A stretch of DNA of 64,000 nucleotides. Origin: Bremerella volcania. GTDB lineage: Bacteria > Planctomycetota > Planctomycetia > Pirellulales > Pirellulaceae. Where the stretch lies: assembly GCF_007748115.1 (NCBI RefSeq), contig NZ_CP036289.1:1426001-1490000 (forward strand), given 5' to 3'. Every line of letters starts with the position of its first letter. Positions within the stretch are counted from its first letter, which is position 1. Made by a program: the position numbers and the translations under genes. Positions 23,167-32,166 of the stretch are shown here, piece by piece. The notes beneath the pieces were generated by a model, which ran no database searches, was not told the DNA's origin, and worked only from the letters and a program-made list of their open reading frames with translations.

Positions 23167-26100
23167 ATGGCATCCGACGCACATAAATCGAACAAACGCC
23201 CCGTGCATCACTTGGTGGTGCAGCGGGTCGAAGAAGCACGTCGCGGTGCGATGCGGCGGGTTCGTCTGCGCGGAACGGCCTGGGGGCTGGCTGCGGGGAT
23301 GCTGCTGCTTTTAGGCATGGCCCTGTTTGACTATCTCTTGCGGCAGGACGACCTCGGAACGCGGTGGTTTCTGTCGCTGTTGACACTGGGTGGGATGGTG
23401 TTCGCGGCCATCTGGTGGATTGTGCCGGCCTGGAAGTGGTCGCCGTCGCTACAGCAGATTGCCCAGCGGATCGAACAGTTCTTCCCCGAACTGCGCGACA
23501 AGATATCGAGCGCGCTGTTCTTCCTGGAACAGGACGAAGAAGACGCCGCGGGAAGTTCGATCTACTTCCGCCGGAAGCATGTCAGTGAAATGGCGGATAC
23601 GCTGACCTACACCGATCTGTCGGTCGCACTCAATCGTCACTTAGCCACCAAGGCCGTGTATGCCTTGTGCGGCATTACTTTCGTCATGCTGTCGGTGTTG
23701 CTCTTCTCGCCACAGCAGTTTGGGACGGCCGTGTCGCGTCTGGCGATGCCCTGGCGGTCGATCGAGTGGCCCCGGCAAAACAACCTGGCTCTGATCGACC
23801 CACCCAAAGTGGTTCCGCTGGGAGGCCGTGCGGTGATCGAGGTGGAAGACCTCAATCGTAACCTGCCTGAGATGGTCGAACTGCAAGTTCGCTACGAAGC
23901 GGATGGCCGGCCGGTAACCCACCCGATGCAATTCGACCTGGAAGCCAACCGCATGGTTTACCAGTTGGACGGCATTCAGCGAGCTTTCGAGTTTCGCGTG
24001 GAAGGGGGGGACGACGATACGATGACCTGGCACGCGGTCGAAGTGGTCAAGCCGCCGAAGTTCTCGGACATCCAGGTCACGTTGGTTCCGCCCGAATATA
24101 CACGCTGGTTACCTAGCCAGTCGCCTCGTTCGATCATCGCCCTGGCCGGGACGACCGCACTGCTGTATGGCCAGGTCGATCAGAAGATCACCAAGGCCCA
24201 GTTCGTTTTCGAGGCCGCCGGCAAGTCGGAAAGTTTTCCGCTGGTGATCGGCGAAGACGGCCATAGCTTCTCCACGCCGTCGCAAGGTGCCGAGAACGAA
24301 CCAGCCAAGGGGCCGGTACTCGCCGCCAGCGGTAGTTACTGGATTGAAGTGACGGTCGAGTCCGGTCTGAAGAAGGCCGAAGGGCGACGCTACCCGGTAC
24401 GGGTCATTCCCGATAAGGCCCCGATCGTCTCCTGGGTTCAGCCTGACCGTAATATGTCGCTCACGCCGTCGGCCTTGCTGGAACTTTCCGCCGTGGTTCG
24501 CGATGACCTGCAGACGCAAGACGTGAAGCTGATCGTCAAGAAGCAAACCGACGATTCGGTGCTGGTCGAGCAGTCACTCTTTACCGGTTCGGAAGACCGC
24601 CCCTTCGAGTCAGCACCGAGTAACCTGGCGATGGGGCTTTCCGAAGACTTGGAGATCACTCACGCGCTCGATTTTTCCGAGCTGGAAGGTTTGACGCCAG
24701 GAACCATTTTGGAACTGACCATCGCCGCGAATGACTATCGCCCGCAAACCGGGACCAGCTTGCCGCGGATTATTACGATCATCTCGGAAGAACAGCTCGA
24801 TCAACGCGTGAACCGTCAACAGCGCGAGATTATTTCCAAGATCGCCGAAGCTCGCCGTTTGCAGCAAGATGCCCGGCAGCAGACCCGCAGCGTGGAAATC
24901 AAGTTGGAAGAAGGCTCGCAGCTGGGACCGGCCGAACTGGCCAATCTGCAGAACGGCGAACAAAACCAAAAGAACGTTCGCGAGAAGCTGTCCACCGGCC
25001 GAGACAGCGCCGCCAAGTTGATCGACGAGCTATTGGAAGAGCTGAAGCAAAACCGCCAGACCGATCACGATGCTTCGGAGATCTTGCAAGACCTGAAGGA
25101 AAAGATCGAGTCGCTCGCCGACTCGGAATTGACCCCGATCGAATCCGAGATCACGCAGCTTCGCCGTCAGACGCCGCGCGGGGGCGAGTCTTCCGAAAAG
25201 CCGAGCGACAACAGTCCACCGTCGAAAACCACGATGGGTGAGCCGGCTGGCGAGAGCAATACCGGTGAAAGCGCAGAGGAAAATCCTGAAGGTTCCCCGG
25301 CAAGCGAAAAGCCAGCCGAAGGTAAGCCAGAGCAAGTCGACGGTAAACCGGAGAGTGGCCGGCCCGAAGATAGTGAGAAGAACCCTGCTCCTGGCGAAGA
25401 AACGTCGGACCAGCCGATGGAGTCGACACCGTCGGCCGAGGCTGCCGCCGAAGCAGAAAAACAGAATGCCCAGCGTACCCGGCAGCAGCTCGATGAGATT
25501 GGCAAGCGGCAAGAGAAGGTCGCCGGTCAACTGCAGGACTGGCAAAACGATCTGAACAAGTGGGATACGTTCCGCCGCTTCGCCATGGATGTGCGTGACC
25601 TGGCCAATCGCCAGAAAGATCTTGAGAAGCGAACCGAAGCGAAGCAGACCGAAACGCTCGGCCAAGATGTCGAGCGGATGTCGCCGGAAGATCGTGCTGA
25701 CCTCAAGCAAATGGCCGAAGAGCAATCGAACCTGGCGGGCGAACTCGATCGTATCCAGTCGCGCATGCGGGATATGATGCAGAACGATCCGGAGAGTGAA
25801 GAGGTTGCCAACACGCTCAAGGATGCCATTGCCGAAAACCGGGACTCGGCCGTCTCGCAGCGGATGCGGCAAGCAGGCCAACGCATCGAACAGAACCAGC
25901 TCTCTTCGGCCAAAGAGTCGCAGCAGCAGGTCGAAAAGTCGCTCGAAGACGTGCTCGACACGCTGCAGAACCGACGCGAGACCGACAAGAAAGAACTGAA
26001 GCGAAAGCTGGACGAGGCTCAGCAGGAACTTGAAGAGCTGCAAGATCGCCAGAAAGAGCTGAAACGCAAAGCGGATGAAGCCCAGATGCAGTCCGGCGAT

Positions 26101-27126
26101 ATGGGCAGTCAGCAGTCACGACAATCGCAGCAGCGAAAGCTCGAGAGCCTCAAGCAACAGGCCCAGCAACTCCAGGAACAAGCCGAACGTTTGGCTCGTA
26201 AGCTGGAACGGCTGACCGCGAACAAAGCTGCCCAGAAGGTGCGCGATGCGGCTGAGCGATTGGAAGAAGCCGCCAAGAACGCCCAGAACATGGACACGCA
26301 GCAGCTTCAGGACGAAATCGATCAAGCCCAGAAGGACCTGGAGGAAGCCCAACAGGAGCTAGAAGAACGTCAAGAGCAGGTCGAGCAGGACCTGGCCCAG
26401 GAACAAGCCGCCAAGCTGAAGCAGTCGATCGAGCAACTGATCATTCGTCAAACTCGCATTCGGGATGAACTGGTTCGCCTGGACGAACTGAACAAGAAGA
26501 ATGGCCAGCTCACCCAAGCCCAAAAGCAAACGCTCGCCGGGATCTCGCTGGAACAAGCGACCCTGACCGATGAGATCCGCTCGTTCGCCGAGTCGATCGC
26601 CAAGGCCGAGGTGTACCATCTGTCGCTGCAACTCACCGCGGAAGTAACGACCGATCTTTCCCGTTTGCTGGACACCAGCGAGATCGACGCAAGAATGCTT
26701 TCGCTGGCCGATGAAGCCGTGCAGCGGCTCAAGCAGTTGATCGCCGCGATGGAAGAGGAAGAAAAACAGCAAGACTCCCAAAACCAGCAGCAAGACGACC
26801 AACAGCAACAAAACCAGGATCAGCAGCAACAGCAGCAAGGGAGCCAGGATGGAATCAGTCAAACGGCTCAACTGCGGCTGCTGAAAATGATGCAAGAGTC
26901 CCTCAAGGCGCGCACGCAGACGTTGGGCGAAAAGATCGAGAAAGATCCGAACGACGCCGACCAGGCCGAACTTGCCCGGCTGGCCGCCGAACAGGGCCGG
27001 CTTTCGGAGATGACGTTGAACCTGATCAAGAACACTGAAGAAGAAATCTTCGATCCCGAGAACTTGCCGGATATCGAACCGACCGAGCCTGCCGCTGCCG
27101 ATCAGGAGGAGCAGAACGATGTCTAA
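23167..27126 (+). CDS. Giant membrane coiled-coil protein (DUF4175-like)
   Basis: A 1319-aa protein. Three hydrophobic helices lie in the first 195 residues (about 38-58, 66-86 and 165-185). Residues about 200-560 are beta-rich, Ig-like extracytoplasmic domains. From about 540 on, the chain is almost wholly charged helix and coiled coil, interrupted by a Glu/Pro/Ser-rich linker (about 675-760) and a glutamine-rich patch near 1200. The architecture resembles DUF4175 proteins found with MoxR clusters. It follows the vWA gene by 21 bases and overlaps the next gene by 8 bases. Likely a long periplasmic tether or scaffold; function unknown. Confidence 0.8.
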   Translation: MASDAHKSNKRPVHHLVVQRVEEARRGAMRRVRLRGTAWGLAAGMLLLLGMALFDYLLRQDDLGTRWFLSLLTLGGMVFAAIWWIVPAWKWSPSLQQIAQRIEQFFPELRDKISSALFFLEQDEEDAAGSSIYFRRKHVSEMADTLTYTDLSVALNRHLATKAVYALCGITFVMLSVLLFSPQQFGTAVSRLAMPWRSIEWPRQNNLALIDPPKVVPLGGRAVIEVEDLNRNLPEMVELQVRYEADGRPVTHPMQFDLEANRMVYQLDGIQRAFEFRVEGGDDDTMTWHAVEVVKPPKFSDIQVTLVPPEYTRWLPSQSPRSIIALAGTTALLYGQVDQKITKAQFVFEAAGKSESFPLVIGEDGHSFSTPSQGAENEPAKGPVLAASGSYWIEVTVESGLKKAEGRRYPVRVIPDKAPIVSWVQPDRNMSLTPSALLELSAVVRDDLQTQDVKLIVKKQTDDSVLVEQSLFTGSEDRPFESAPSNLAMGLSEDLEITHALDFSELEGLTPGTILELTIAANDYRPQTGTSLPRIITIISEEQLDQRVNRQQREIISKIAEARRLQQDARQQTRSVEIKLEEGSQLGPAELANLQNGEQNQKNVREKLSTGRDSAAKLIDELLEELKQNRQTDHDASEILQDLKEKIESLADSELTPIESEITQLRRQTPRGGESSEKPSDNSPPSKTTMGEPAGESNTGESAEENPEGSPASEKPAEGKPEQVDGKPESGRPEDSEKNPAPGEETSDQPMESTPSAEAAAEAEKQNAQRTRQQLDEIGKRQEKVAGQLQDWQNDLNKWDTFRRFAMDVRDLANRQKDLEKRTEAKQTETLGQDVERMSPEDRADLKQMAEEQSNLAGELDRIQSRMRDMMQNDPESEEVANTLKDAIAENRDSAVSQRMRQAGQRIEQNQLSSAKESQQQVEKSLEDVLDTLQNRRETDKKELKRKLDEAQQELEELQDRQKELKRKADEAQMQSGDMGSQQSRQSQQRKLESLKQQAQQLQEQAERLARKLERLTANKAAQKVRDAAERLEEAAKNAQNMDTQQLQDEIDQAQKDLEEAQQELEERQEQVEQDLAQEQAAKLKQSIEQLIIRQTRIRDELVRLDELNKKNGQLTQAQKQTLAGISLEQATLTDEIRSFAESIAKAEVYHLSLQLTAEVTTDLSRLLDTSEIDARMLSLADEAVQRLKQLIAAMEEEEKQQDSQNQQQDDQQQQNQDQQQQQQGSQDGISQTAQLRLLKMMQESLKARTQTLGEKIEKDPNDADQAELARLAAEQGRLSEMTLNLIKNTEEEIFDPENLPDIEPTEPAAADQEEQNDV

Positions 27127-28063
27127 ACGATGGTTGATAGCAAGTTGGATGATCGCCAGCCTGTTGTTCGCGGTAATGACCACCCCGATGCTGGCCCAGG
27201 ATGCCGCCGAAGAGGGTGCCGGAATGTCGTCGCTGGACGAAGAACTGTTCAATGACCTGGGGAGCGATCTGTTCGACGACATCGATCTTCCCGCCGAAGC
27301 CAAAGCGGCACCTGATGACGCCAAACCGCCGGCAGACGCGGGCATGCAGACCGATGGAGAAGACGTCGGCGCGGAAGGTTCCCGAGACGAAGCAGGGGAG
27401 CCGCGCGGTTTCGGGGCCGATCAGACCAATCAGATGCAAGGAGAGGATCCCCTGACCAAGATCGGAGGACTGATGCGAGAAGTGCAAAAGCGGATCGCCG
27501 TCGGTCAGGCCGAATCGCAAACCGTGGCCATGCAGCAGGAGATCATCGAAGAGATCGAGAAACTATTGGAGCAGCAAAACAACCAAAACCAAAATCAATC
27601 CAACAGCAACTCGCAAAATCAAAACCAGCAGCAGAACCAACAACAGCAACAGCAGCAAAACCAATCGCAAAGTCAGCAGCAACAGAACCAACAACAGAAT
27701 CAGCAGCAAGGGGGACAGCAGCAACCGCAACAAGCTGGACAGCAGCAGTCCCAACAACAGCAACAAGGACAAAGCCAGACGCAACCCCAACAGCAGCAAG
27801 GGGGCGACTCGCAACCAAGCCAGGCCCAGATGCAACCAGGGGAAAAGAGCGACGATGCCCAGGACAGCAGCGATAAACTTCGTGATGGCAAGGTGCTGGC
27901 GATCTCGCCTGAGGAACAAGATGCATTAGTCAAAAAGGCCTGGGGAAACTTGCCGCCGCACTTGCGAAAGCAGATCTCCAACAGTTCGATGGAACGTTTC
28001 CTGCCCAAGTACGAGCGGTTAACTCAAGAGTACTTCCGCAAGCTGGCTGAAATCGAAGAATAA
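27119..28063 (+). CDS. Exported glutamine/asparagine-rich low-complexity protein
   Basis: A 314-aa protein with a signal peptide (about residues 1-24, ending MLAQ), an acidic N-terminal third, a Gln/Asn/Ser-rich tract (about residues 150-245, built from CAG/CAA/AAC codons) and a folded-looking C-terminal 70 residues (ISPEEQDALVKKAWGNLPPHLR). The C-terminal block, with LPPHLR and YFRKLAEIEE, resembles the ends of other planctomycete MoxR-cluster proteins. The frame is open through the repeats, so it is probably a real gene. It overlaps the previous gene by 8 bases. Confidence 0.75.
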   Translation: MSKRWLIASWMIASLLFAVMTTPMLAQDAAEEGAGMSSLDEELFNDLGSDLFDDIDLPAEAKAAPDDAKPPADAGMQTDGEDVGAEGSRDEAGEPRGFGADQTNQMQGEDPLTKIGGLMREVQKRIAVGQAESQTVAMQQEIIEEIEKLLEQQNNQNQNQSNSNSQNQNQQQNQQQQQQQNQSQSQQQQNQQQNQQQGGQQQPQQAGQQQSQQQQQGQSQTQPQQQQGGDSQPSQAQMQPGEKSDDAQDSSDKLRDGKVLAISPEEQDALVKKAWGNLPPHLRKQISNSSMERFLPKYERLTQEYFRKLAEIEE

Positions 28064-28075
28064 GCAGCGAACCGT

Positions 28076-29143
28076 ATGAGTCATTATTCTCGCCGAACTC
28101 TGTTGAAATCTGCCTTGGCCGCCGCCGGAAGCTGCGGTGTCGGGTCGCTGCTGCCGGCACAAGAATGGCGCGGCACGTCCCGCCGCAACTCGCGCGGGCT
28201 GATCACGCGCGAAGTTCAATCGAGTATTGATCAAGGGCTGCAGTACCTGGTCCAGCGGCAAACGATGAACGGTAGTCAGCGCGGCGCGTTTGGTACCGAC
28301 GGCTATCGAGCCAACACGGCGGTCGTGGGGCTGGCAGGCCTCGCGTTCATGGCCGCTGGCAGTTCGCCGAACCGCGGCCCCTACGGAGCGAACATCTCGG
28401 CTTGCCTCGACTACCTCTTGGCCAACACGCAAAGTGGTGGGTTCGTTGCGCTGCCCAATGCTCGCACGCATGGTCCCATGTACGGACATGGCTTCGCGAC
28501 GTTGTTTCTGGCGGAAGTGTACGGGATGACCAGCGCTCCGGAACTTCGCGATACGGTCCGCGCGGCCGTGAAATTGATCGTCGATACGCAGAATGCCGAC
28601 GGCGGTTGGCGTTATCAACCGGTACGCAGCGAGGCCGATATCTCGGTGACCGTCTGCCAGATGATGGCCTTGCGGGCGGCCAGGAACGCCGGCATCTTCG
28701 TCCCTAACGAAACGGTCGATCGCTGTATCGATTACGTAACCCGCAGTCAGAACGCCGATGGCGGGTTCAGCTACATGCTTAGCGGCGGTCCCAGCGCGTT
28801 TCCGCGTTCGGCTGCTGGCGTGGTCGCGCTGTATAGTGCCGGCATGTATGAAGGGGAAGTGATCGAGCGAGCCCTGAAATATCTCGACGACAACCTTCCC
28901 CAGGAAAGCACGTTCCGCGGCAACAATCATTTCTTCTACGGCCAATACTACGCGGCCCAGGCGTTTTGGCATGTCGGCACGCAGCGGTGGGATCGTTATT
29001 ACCGCATGATTCGCGAAGTCCTGACCGAACGCCAAACGGCACAAGGCTTCTGGACCGACTTCATCTGCCCCGAGTACGGCACGGCGATGGCTTGCATCGT
29101 GCTGCAACTTCCCAATAACTATCTCCCCATCTTCCAGAAGTGA
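28076..29143 (+). CDS. Tat-exported prenyltransferase/squalene-oxidase-repeat protein
   Basis: A 355-aa protein with a twin-arginine signal (SRRTLLKSALAAAGS, residues about 5-19). The rest is an alpha/alpha-barrel with repeats typical of the terpene-cyclase/protein-prenyltransferase fold, such as TQNADGGWRYQP and SQNADGGFSYML, and a final QTAQGFW. I see no squalene-hopene cyclase DxDD acid motif, so a terpene cyclase activity is doubtful; a thioester-domain-like or binding role is equally possible. It sits between the Q-rich protein and the NPCBM protein, with a 4-base overlap with the latter. Confidence 0.8.
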   Translation: MSHYSRRTLLKSALAAAGSCGVGSLLPAQEWRGTSRRNSRGLITREVQSSIDQGLQYLVQRQTMNGSQRGAFGTDGYRANTAVVGLAGLAFMAAGSSPNRGPYGANISACLDYLLANTQSGGFVALPNARTHGPMYGHGFATLFLAEVYGMTSAPELRDTVRAAVKLIVDTQNADGGWRYQPVRSEADISVTVCQMMALRAARNAGIFVPNETVDRCIDYVTRSQNADGGFSYMLSGGPSAFPRSAAGVVALYSAGMYEGEVIERALKYLDDNLPQESTFRGNNHFFYGQYYAAQAFWHVGTQRWDRYYRMIREVLTERQTAQGFWTDFICPEYGTAMACIVLQLPNNYLPIFQK

Positions 29144-30351
29144 TCACCTTGCTTGCCCGTAGTTTCGTCTTTGCGTGGATCTCGCTGGCTTCGACCATCG
29201 CCTATGGTCAGACGCGTCTCAACGGACCGCTGGTTACCATAGGCAGGCCGGATGCCAACGTCGCGATCACCTCGATCCCGTCGATCGACAAATGGGTGAC
29301 CAGTGACGGGGCGATCAACCCGGCGAGCGTCGTCCGATTTGGTAATCCGCAGTTGATTCGCGACGATGGCGTAGTCGTGTTCGAGGATGGTTCCCACATC
29401 GTGGCCAAGGAGCTTCGCACCGAAGGAACGCAACTGCACGCTTACAACCGTTTGTGGGACGAAATGAAGTTCCCGCTGCGTCCACTGCGTGGCATCCTGC
29501 TGCGTTCCTATTTGGATCCTGACAAGACGCAGGTCTCGCTCGATCGCATTCACGCTTACCAGGGGACACGCGATCGGTTGCTGTTGGCCAACGGCGACTA
29601 CATCGATGGAACGCTCCGTCGGCTGACTCCGTTATCGGTTGAATTTCAGATCGGAGACAAAGCTCTGAAACTCGATCGCAAGCGAATCGCCGAAATTCAT
29701 TTCGCTCGCTCCGCAGGCATCCTGCCAACCGCGGAGCAGGGTGTTTGGGTGGGACTGAACGACGGTTCGATGATTCTGGCCTCGGAACTTTCCCTGTCAG
29801 ACGACATCCTTCAGGTTCGTCTCAGTCCAGGGATCTCGATGCGATCTTCCACTCTGGAGAATGCGTTTGCCTACGTGACTTACTTACGTCCGGTCGCTAG
29901 TGACGTGCAGTACTTGAGCGACCTGGATGCGATCGGTTTCAAGAGCCTTGGCTTTTTGAACGCGAACTGGGATTACCGCAAGGATCGCAACGTTCAAGGG
30001 GGGACGCTCAAGTCCAGCGGCTACGTCAGTCAGAAGGGGCTCGGTTTGCACGCGACCTCGCGGCTGGCTTACAAGGTCGAGAACAAAGCGGTACGGTTGC
30101 GAGCGAAGGTCGGGATCGACGACGATACCGACGGCGCCGGCAGCGTGATCTTCAAAGTCTTCGCCAGCGAAACGGGCAAGTCGTGGGAGACGATCTACGA
30201 GAGTCCGATCGTCCGCGGTGGTGAGACTCCGCTGGACGTCGATGTTTCGGTGCAGGGGATGAAAGGGCTGGCCCTCGTCGTGGAGTATGCCGACGGAGCC
30301 GACGTCCTGGACCATGCGAACTGGATGGATGCCCGGTTCGAGATGGAGTGA
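29140..30351 (+). CDS. Exported NPCBM-domain protein
   Basis: A 403-aa protein with a signal peptide (about residues 1-23, ending AYGQ). The C-terminal 140 residues match the NPCBM/NEW2 carbohydrate-binding-like domain (KGLGLHATSRLAYKV, IDDDTDGAGSVIFKVFA, VVEYADGADVLDHANW). The N-terminal part (about 30-240) is beta-rich with a repeated pattern of a short strand and LANGDYIDG-type turns and has no named family. GTG at 29140 overlaps the preceding stop (GTGA), showing coupling. Likely periplasmic or surface-associated; ligand unknown. Confidence 0.82.
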   Translation: MITLLARSFVFAWISLASTIAYGQTRLNGPLVTIGRPDANVAITSIPSIDKWVTSDGAINPASVVRFGNPQLIRDDGVVVFEDGSHIVAKELRTEGTQLHAYNRLWDEMKFPLRPLRGILLRSYLDPDKTQVSLDRIHAYQGTRDRLLLANGDYIDGTLRRLTPLSVEFQIGDKALKLDRKRIAEIHFARSAGILPTAEQGVWVGLNDGSMILASELSLSDDILQVRLSPGISMRSSTLENAFAYVTYLRPVASDVQYLSDLDAIGFKSLGFLNANWDYRKDRNVQGGTLKSSGYVSQKGLGLHATSRLAYKVENKAVRLRAKVGIDDDTDGAGSVIFKVFASETGKSWETIYESPIVRGGETPLDVDVSVQGMKGLALVVEYADGADVLDHANWMDARFEME

Positions 30352-30371
30352 TTCACGGCAAGGCATCCACG

Positions 30372-30668
30372 ATGAAGCTTACCCATATCATCATGCACGA
30401 TGGATCGCGTGACTTTGGTGCTCTGCCAGAGTGCTTTCCCCATGAGCTACTACGTGATCACGTTGCCACGCTACCCGAAGCGAAGGTCACCAGCTTCGTG
30501 TCCGATGGCGTCACCGAGGCGTGGCTCCACTTCCAATTTCGCGGCCACCAGTTCGCCGCCAATACGCAGTATGGCGAGTGGTGGTTCTTTGTTGACGATC
30601 CGCAGTGTCCCGACGAGTTTCTGCTTGAAGTTCTGACCCACTGCGCAAAAAAGTTGGGACAAGGATAA
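30372..30668 (+). CDS. Small hypothetical protein at the end of the MoxR array
   Basis: A 98-aa protein with no recognised domain; it has a mixed alpha/beta appearance with several aromatic residues (YGEWWFFVDDPQCP) and three Cys. The ATG at 30372 is preferred; a GTG at 30348 that overlaps the previous stop would add eight residues. The stop codon lies in the loop of a strong hairpin (30651-30682). Its spacing (20 bases after the NPCBM gene) is consistent with co-transcription. Confidence 0.65.
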   Translation: MKLTHIIMHDGSRDFGALPECFPHELLRDHVATLPEAKVTSFVSDGVTEAWLHFQFRGHQFAANTQYGEWWFFVDDPQCPDEFLLEVLTHCAKKLGQG

Positions 30669-30682
30669 CCTTGCCCCAACTT
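30651..30682. terminator. Bidirectional rho-independent terminator
   Basis: A 14-base-pair stem with one mismatch: left arm 30651-30664, loop ATAA 30665-30668, right arm 30669-30682. On the minus strand it is followed by a run of T (complement of 30645-30652), giving a strong terminator for apgM. On the plus strand the T-tract is weaker. The loop is made of the last bases of the small upstream gene, including its TAA stop. Confidence 0.8.
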
Positions 30683-30707
30683 CATTTGGCTTTGCATTCG
30701 TATACGC

Positions 30708-31916
30708 TTAGGCCCCATACTTTTGCAGTCGGCCGGCATTGGCCATGGCCAGGGTCATCAGGTACTGGGCCTCGAACAAACCCAAGCCACCGCGGCAGGC
30801 CGTTGCTTCGCCAAAGGTGGTGTGACCGTCCGGTCGGCAGCAATTCGAGTACAGCAAGGTCGGAACCGGGTGCCAACTGTGGCTGGCCAGGAACGATGGG
30901 GTGCTGTGGTCGCCGGTGACGATCAGCACGTCCGGATTCAGGGCCAGGATCTTGGGGATCTGAGCATCGAACTCTTCGGTCCGCTTCACCTTGGCATCGA
31001 AATCACCGTCTTCACCGCTCGAGTCGGTGTACTTGAAGTGGATGAAGAAGAAGTCGTAATCTTCCCAGTGCTGCTTGAGGACTTCCAATTCTTCGTCCAG
31101 CGATTGAGCTTCCCCCAGAATGTCCATGCCGACCAGGCTCGCCAGGCCCTTGTACATCGGGTACACGGCGATCGCACCGGCCTTCAGTCCGTAGACGTCT
31201 TCGTAAGAAGGAATCGAGGGCTTGGCCGAGAAACCACGCATGGTCAGGCAGTTGGCCTTCTTCTCGTCCTTGAGCATCTTCTTCGCTTGTTCGACAAACT
31301 GCTTGGCGATCGCAGCCGTCTTGTTGCTCGCTTCATCGGCACCGACTGGGTCCAACGGCAGAACGCCGGTGGCTTGCGGGTCGGTGTCGGCAACGTTGCC
31401 GCCCAGGCCATCGCCGCCACGGAAGACCACCACGAAGCGGTGTTCCTTCACAGGCTTGACGATCACTTCCACGCCAGGGATCTTGATCGCGTTCAGGCTC
31501 TCGGCCAGCGGAGCGCTCTCTTCGGTCGGGATACGGCCGGCGCGGCGATCGGTGATCTTGCCGTCGGCATCGATCGTGCAGAAGTTACAGCGAACAGCGA
31601 CGTCCCCTTCCTGAAGTGGAAGACCGATACCGGTCGCTTCCAAGGCTCCGCGCCCGATCAGGAATTTCAGTGGATCGTAGCCAAACAGCCCCAAGTGCCC
31701 CGGGCCGCTCCCTGGGCTGATGCCTGGCTTTACGGGGATGCTTCCCCCTTGCACGCTCTTGGCCGCCAAGGCATCCAGGTTAGGTGTCTTGGCGGCTTCC
31801 AGTTCGGTCTTGCCGCCTGGTTCGTGCGGCAGCCCACCCAGGCCGTCGCCGACAAACATGACGATCTTCGTATTGTTCTTGGTCTTCAGGCTGCGCACCA
31901 GGTCGATTTGGTCCAT
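30708..31916 (-). CDS. apgM: 2,3-bisphosphoglycerate-independent phosphoglycerate mutase, archaeal type
   Basis: A 402-aa alkaline-phosphatase-superfamily enzyme interconverting 3- and 2-phosphoglycerate in glycolysis and gluconeogenesis. Metal and active-site motifs include FVGDGLGG near the N-terminus, PGSGPGHLGLFGYDP with the phosphorylated Ser, HFKYTDSSGEDGD, and VTGDHSTPS followed by SHSWHPVP. Length and order fit the ApgM class and not the longer GpmI class. ATG is the complement of 31914-31916 with AGAGAG upstream. Terminated by the hairpin at 30651-30682. Confidence 0.93.
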   Translation of the reverse strand: MDQIDLVRSLKTKNNTKIVMFVGDGLGGLPHEPGGKTELEAAKTPNLDALAAKSVQGGSIPVKPGISPGSGPGHLGLFGYDPLKFLIGRGALEATGIGLPLQEGDVAVRCNFCTIDADGKITDRRAGRIPTEESAPLAESLNAIKIPGVEVIVKPVKEHRFVVVFRGGDGLGGNVADTDPQATGVLPLDPVGADEASNKTAAIAKQFVEQAKKMLKDEKKANCLTMRGFSAKPSIPSYEDVYGLKAGAIAVYPMYKGLASLVGMDILGEAQSLDEELEVLKQHWEDYDFFFIHFKYTDSSGEDGDFDAKVKRTEEFDAQIPKILALNPDVLIVTGDHSTPSFLASHSWHPVPTLLYSNCCRPDGHTTFGEATACRGGLGLFEAQYLMTLAMANAGRLQKYGA

Positions 31917-32166
31917 GGCGTTGCTCTCTTTACGATCTAACAAGTGGATGGGTGGGTAATTTGCATCAGGGGCACAGCGCTTAATTATCGGGTTTTTCGG
32001 CCTTCTCACAACCATGCCTGATTGGCAGGGAAAACACCCTAAACCTTCATCTAGGCGGTACTTGGCAGTGATCGCCGACGTCCGCTATGGTGGTGGATGT
32101 GAATTGACGAAGATGATCACCGGCGAGACACCACTCTGCCTCAACTATCCCAGGGAGAAACCTTCC

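Noticed and set aside
30723-31940. 405-codon open frame antisense to apgM
   Set aside because: apgM has all family motifs on the other strand; the antisense frame has no recognisable feature.
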